Origin: Collinsella sp.
GTDB lineage: Bacteria > Actinomycetota > Coriobacteriia > Coriobacteriales > Coriobacteriaceae
Assembly (NCBI GenBank): GCA_022745215.1
Contig: JAIIWC010000065.1
Coordinates: forward strand, 1-7,845
Reading direction: 5' to 3'
Length of the DNA stretch: 7,845 bases
Below the pieces are notes generated by a model. That model did no database searches. It had not been told where the DNA came from and saw nothing but the letters and a program-made list of their open reading frames with translations. Of this stretch, positions 5,733 to 7,845 are shown piece by piece. The first letter of the stretch is position 1. The number at the start of each line of letters is the position of its first letter. The position numbers and the translations under genes were made by a program.

Positions 5733-6347
5733 ATGAAACTTGGTTGCGTCATTATGGCTTCGGGCGAGGGCAAGCGATTTGGCTCTAACAAGATGCTTGC
5801 CGATATCTATGGCAAGCCGCTGATTGCCCGGACTATCGATTCGGTTCCCCGGGGCTTTGACGTCGTGGTTTCGACGCGTTGGCCCGAGGTCGCCCAGATT
5901 TGCGAGGACAAGCATTGCCCGTGCGTGCTGCACGATGGCAAGCTCAGGAGCGAAAGCGTCCGTGCGGGCCTTTCGTGGGGGGCGAGCCGCGGCTGGAAGG
6001 GTTGCCTCTTTTTGCCGGGCGACCAGCCGCTTGTGAGCGCGGATTCTTTTGAGGCTATGGTTCGTGCATTTGATGAGCGTGGCCGCAAGCATCCGGTGCG
6101 TCTTGCGTGCAATGGTGAGCCTTCGAGCCCGGTGCTCTTTCCGGCGGAACTGTTCGATGCACTTATGTGTCTTGAGGGCAAGGACGGTGGCGGTTCGATC
6201 CTCAGGGACCGTATCGACGTGGTGCTGGTCGAGGCGCGTGCCTACGAGCTGTGGGACGTCGATACCGCCAAGGGACAGCAACGCGTAACGGAGCATATCG
6301 CCGCCTGCTCGTATTTTGATCGCGTGGCCAACTGCATCAATCAATAA
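5733..6347 (+). CDS. mocA: MobA/MocA-like nucleotidyltransferase, probable Mo-cofactor cytidylyltransferase
   Basis: This 204-aa cytoplasmic protein has a single MobA-like NTP transferase domain. The nucleotide-binding loop is IMASGEGKRFGSNKML (7-22), a variant of the usual LAAGxSxRMGxxK with S for the second A and F for M. K28 in GKPL follows. The metal-binding motif GDQP is at 96-99, GEPSSPVLFP at 128-137, and DVDTAKG at 175-181 near the C-terminus. MocA adds CMP to molybdopterin to make the cytosine dinucleotide cofactor of xanthine dehydrogenase-type enzymes; E. coli mocA (ygfJ) sits close to the ygeW-hyuA genes. Here it starts a new unit after the ygeW terminator and lies 9 nt before hyuA. 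It contains no TCC serine codon, unlike ygeX/Y/W, suggesting lower expression. Guanylyltransferase (MobA) or another sugar/cofactor nucleotidyltransferase remains possible. No clear promoter was found at 5645-5720. Confidence 0.75.
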   Translation: MKLGCVIMASGEGKRFGSNKMLADIYGKPLIARTIDSVPRGFDVVVSTRWPEVAQICEDKHCPCVLHDGKLRSESVRAGLSWGASRGWKGCLFLPGDQPLVSADSFEAMVRAFDERGRKHPVRLACNGEPSSPVLFPAELFDALMCLEGKDGGGSILRDRIDVVLVEARAYELWDVDTAKGQQRVTEHIAACSYFDRVANCINQ

Positions 6348-6351
6348 GGAG
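6345..6351 (+). promoter_or_regulatory. Ribosome binding site of hyuA overlapping the mocA-like stop codon
   Basis: TAAGGAG contains both the stop codon of the nucleotidyltransferase gene and the AAGGAG site for hyuA, 5 nt before its ATG. This points to co-transcription and likely translational coupling. Confidence 0.8.
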
Positions 6352-6356
6352 CAATA

Positions 6357-7724
6357 ATGATCATCATCAAAAACGGCGCGCTCGTGACGCCACAGGGGCT
6401 TCGCCGCGCCGATCTTGCCATGGATGGCGATAAGATCGTGCAGATCGCAGCTGCGATTGAGCCGGCCGAGGGCGATACCGTCGAGGATGCCGCGGGCTGC
6501 TGGGTGTTCCCCGGCTTTATCGATGCCCACACGCACATGCAGTGCTGGACCGGCATGGATTGGACGGCCGATAGCTTTGAGACCGGCACGCGCGCGGCTG
6601 CCTGCGGCGGCACGACGACCATCGTGGACTACGCGACGGCCGATCGCGGCGTGACCATGCCCGATGCCTTGGCCGAGTGGCATCGCCGCGCCGACGGAAC
6701 CTGCACGGCCAACTACGCCTTTCATATGGCGCTCGCCGAGTGGAACGAGCGCAATCGCGCCGACCTCTCGGCCATGCGCGAGGCGGGCGTATCGTCGTTT
6801 AAGACCTACTTTGCCTACGATCATCTGCGCCTGGACGATGCCGAGACACTCGAGGTGCTCGAGGAGCTCAAGCGTATTGGCGGCATACTGTGCGTGCATT
6901 GCGAGAACGGTACGCTGGTGAATGAGCTGCAGAGGCGCGTGTTTGAGCAGGGTATCCACGGGCCCGAGGGCCATGCGCTCAGCCGTCCGGACGTGTGCGA
7001 GGCCGAGGCCGTGAGCCGGCTGCTGTATCTGGCGCACTTGGCCGGGGATGCTCCGGTCAACGTGGTGCACCTTTCGACCAAGCTGGGGCTCGAGGCCATC
7101 CGTGCCGCTAAGGCGCGCGGGCAGAAGAATATCTATGTCGAGACCTGCCCTCAGTATCTGATGCTCGACGATACGTGCTACTTGGAGCAGGGCAAGGACG
7201 GCTTTGCGGGTGCCAAGTATGTGATGAGCCCGCCGCTGCGCCATGCTGGCGACCGCGCCGCGCTGCGCGAGGCGCTTGTGGCCGGCGAGATCGATACCAT
7301 CGCCACCGACCACTGCAGCTTTAACTTGCACGGGCAAAAGGACCGCGGGCGCGACGATTTTCGCGCGATTCCCAACGGTGGGCCCGGCGTGGAGCATCGC
7401 CCCGTCGCGATTGCCACGAGCTTTGAGGGACAGCTGGGCCCCGAGGACCTGTGCCGCTTGATGAGCGAGAATCCGGCGCGCGTTTTTGGCATGTATCCGC
7501 GCAAGGGCTGTCTTGCCGAGGGCGCCGATGCCGACGTGTGCGTGTGGGATCCGTGCGCGCGTTGGACGATCAGCGCCGCGACGCAGCATCAGGCCGTGGA
7601 CTACACGCCGCTCGAGGGCTTTGAGGCACATGGCCGCGCCAAGGCCGTGTTTGTGAACGGCGTGCTGGCGGCACGCGACGGCGAGCCCACCGGAGCCCAA
7701 CCCGGCCGCTACGTCCCCCGCTAA
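6357..7724 (+). CDS. hyuA: Dihydropyrimidinase / D-hydantoinase family cyclic amidohydrolase
   Basis: This 455-aa cytoplasmic amidohydrolase opens cyclic ureides (hydantoin or dihydropyrimidine type) to N-carbamoyl amino acids. The full binuclear metal set is visible: H58 and H60 in GFIDAHTHMQ, the lysine expected to be carboxylated K149 in SSFKTYFAY, H181 in CVHCENG, H238 in VVHLST and D318 in IATDHC. The C-terminal ENPARVFGMYPRKGCLAEGADADV (371-394, a conserved block) and VFVNGVLAARDG are typical of the family. Length is close to E. coli HyuA (about 461 aa). It is the second gene of a pair with the MocA-like gene and carries no TCC serine codon. In context it would supply a ureido product to the YgeW/YgeY/YgeX steps. 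Allantoinase is a less likely alternative, because the CVHCENG and DAHTH context reads as hydantoinase. No terminator with a T-tract is seen downstream. Confidence 0.92.
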   Translation: MIIIKNGALVTPQGLRRADLAMDGDKIVQIAAAIEPAEGDTVEDAAGCWVFPGFIDAHTHMQCWTGMDWTADSFETGTRAAACGGTTTIVDYATADRGVTMPDALAEWHRRADGTCTANYAFHMALAEWNERNRADLSAMREAGVSSFKTYFAYDHLRLDDAETLEVLEELKRIGGILCVHCENGTLVNELQRRVFEQGIHGPEGHALSRPDVCEAEAVSRLLYLAHLAGDAPVNVVHLSTKLGLEAIRAAKARGQKNIYVETCPQYLMLDDTCYLEQGKDGFAGAKYVMSPPLRHAGDRAALREALVAGEIDTIATDHCSFNLHGQKDRGRDDFRAIPNGGPGVEHRPVAIATSFEGQLGPEDLCRLMSENPARVFGMYPRKGCLAEGADADVCVWDPCARWTISAATQHQAVDYTPLEGFEAHGRAKAVFVNGVLAARDGEPTGAQPGRYVPR

Positions 7725-7774
7725 CAGGAAGGCCGCCAGGGTAGCTAATTTGGGACGTGTCTCTATAGTTTTGT

Positions 7775-7845
7775 CAACCGCGCGCTTCGCGACATTTCGG
7801 CACGACGCATCCGGGCGCCTTGCGCCCCCGCCTCCTCTTCGGTTG
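7775..7845. repeat. Palindromic intergenic element cut by the window end
   Basis: CAACCG (7775-7780) is the exact inverse complement of CGGTTG (7840-7845), the last bases of the window. They enclose two short hairpins, GCG-CTT-CGC (7782-7790) and GGGCGC-CTT-GCGCCC (7813-7827). The outer arm may be longer, since it reaches the window edge. This resembles a REP/BIME-like or MITE-like repeat in the 3' region of hyuA. A six-base match alone is weak evidence. Confidence 0.35.

Noticed and set aside
4311..7700. 1129-codon minus-strand open frame across ygeW, the mocA-like gene and hyuA
   Set aside because: It is antisense to three genes with intact catalytic motifs. High GC at third positions removes stops on the opposite strand. 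The translation is Ala/Gly/Val/His-rich and has no recognisable domain.
7763..7845. Possible 3' end of a minus-strand gene entering from the right edge
   Set aside because: The frame of about 26 codons before a TAG reads as unremarkable acidic then basic sequence, and it overlaps the palindromic repeats. It cannot be distinguished from a chance open frame.
1..7845. Search for CRISPR arrays, tRNA/rRNA, transposase, phage, toxin-antitoxin or defence genes
   Set aside because: None seen. All substantial genes except the left-edge fragment belong to recognisable catabolic, cofactor or regulatory families.

Overview
The window looks like chromosomal DNA from a high-GC anaerobic actinobacterium of the Coriobacteriia, most like a gut Collinsella or a close relative. 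The basis is GC-rich third codon positions, strong AGGAGG-type ribosome binding sites, and protein sequences resembling the Coriobacteriia forms of the ygeX/ygeY/ygeW families. The genus assignment is inference. No phage, plasmid, CRISPR, tRNA or rRNA genes are visible.

Layout. Positions 1-270 (minus strand) hold the first 90 codons of an unrecognised Pro/Ala-rich protein that runs off the window. Positions 394-1047 (minus) encode a YheO-type PAS plus HTH_22 regulator. It is divergent from a plus-strand block: ygeX, diaminopropionate ammonia-lyase (1325-2539); ygeY, M20 metallohydrolase (2772-4178); and ygeW, knotted carbamoyltransferase (4380-5582). That block ends at a strong rho-independent terminator (5606-5644). 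A second plus-strand pair follows, with a 9-nt gap between its genes: a MobA/MocA-type nucleotidyltransferase (5733-6347) and hyuA, dihydropyrimidinase/hydantoinase (6357-7724).

How the genes fit together. HyuA can open hydantoin- or dihydropyrimidine-type rings to carbamoyl (ureido) products. YgeW and YgeY are plausible steps for removing carbamoyl or acyl groups. YgeX splits 2,3-diaminopropionate into pyruvate and two ammonia. The same families cluster in E. coli (ygeW-ygeX-ygeY-hyuA, with mocA/ygfJ nearby) and in clusters reported for anaerobic urate/purine breakdown in gut bacteria. The MocA-like protein suggests a molybdenum hydroxylase, such as a xanthine dehydrogenase-type enzyme, encoded elsewhere. 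The best reading is a purine/urate-derived ureide catabolic locus; the exact intermediates are inference.

Non-coding signals. The divergent region carries two matching 15-bp inverted repeats (AACAAA-N3-TTTGTT), centres 51 bp apart, which are good operator candidates for the regulator. A ~124-nt near-perfect palindrome with ERIC-like architecture sits between ygeX and ygeY. GC-rich hairpins without T-tracts follow ygeX and ygeY. The window appears to end inside another palindromic element.
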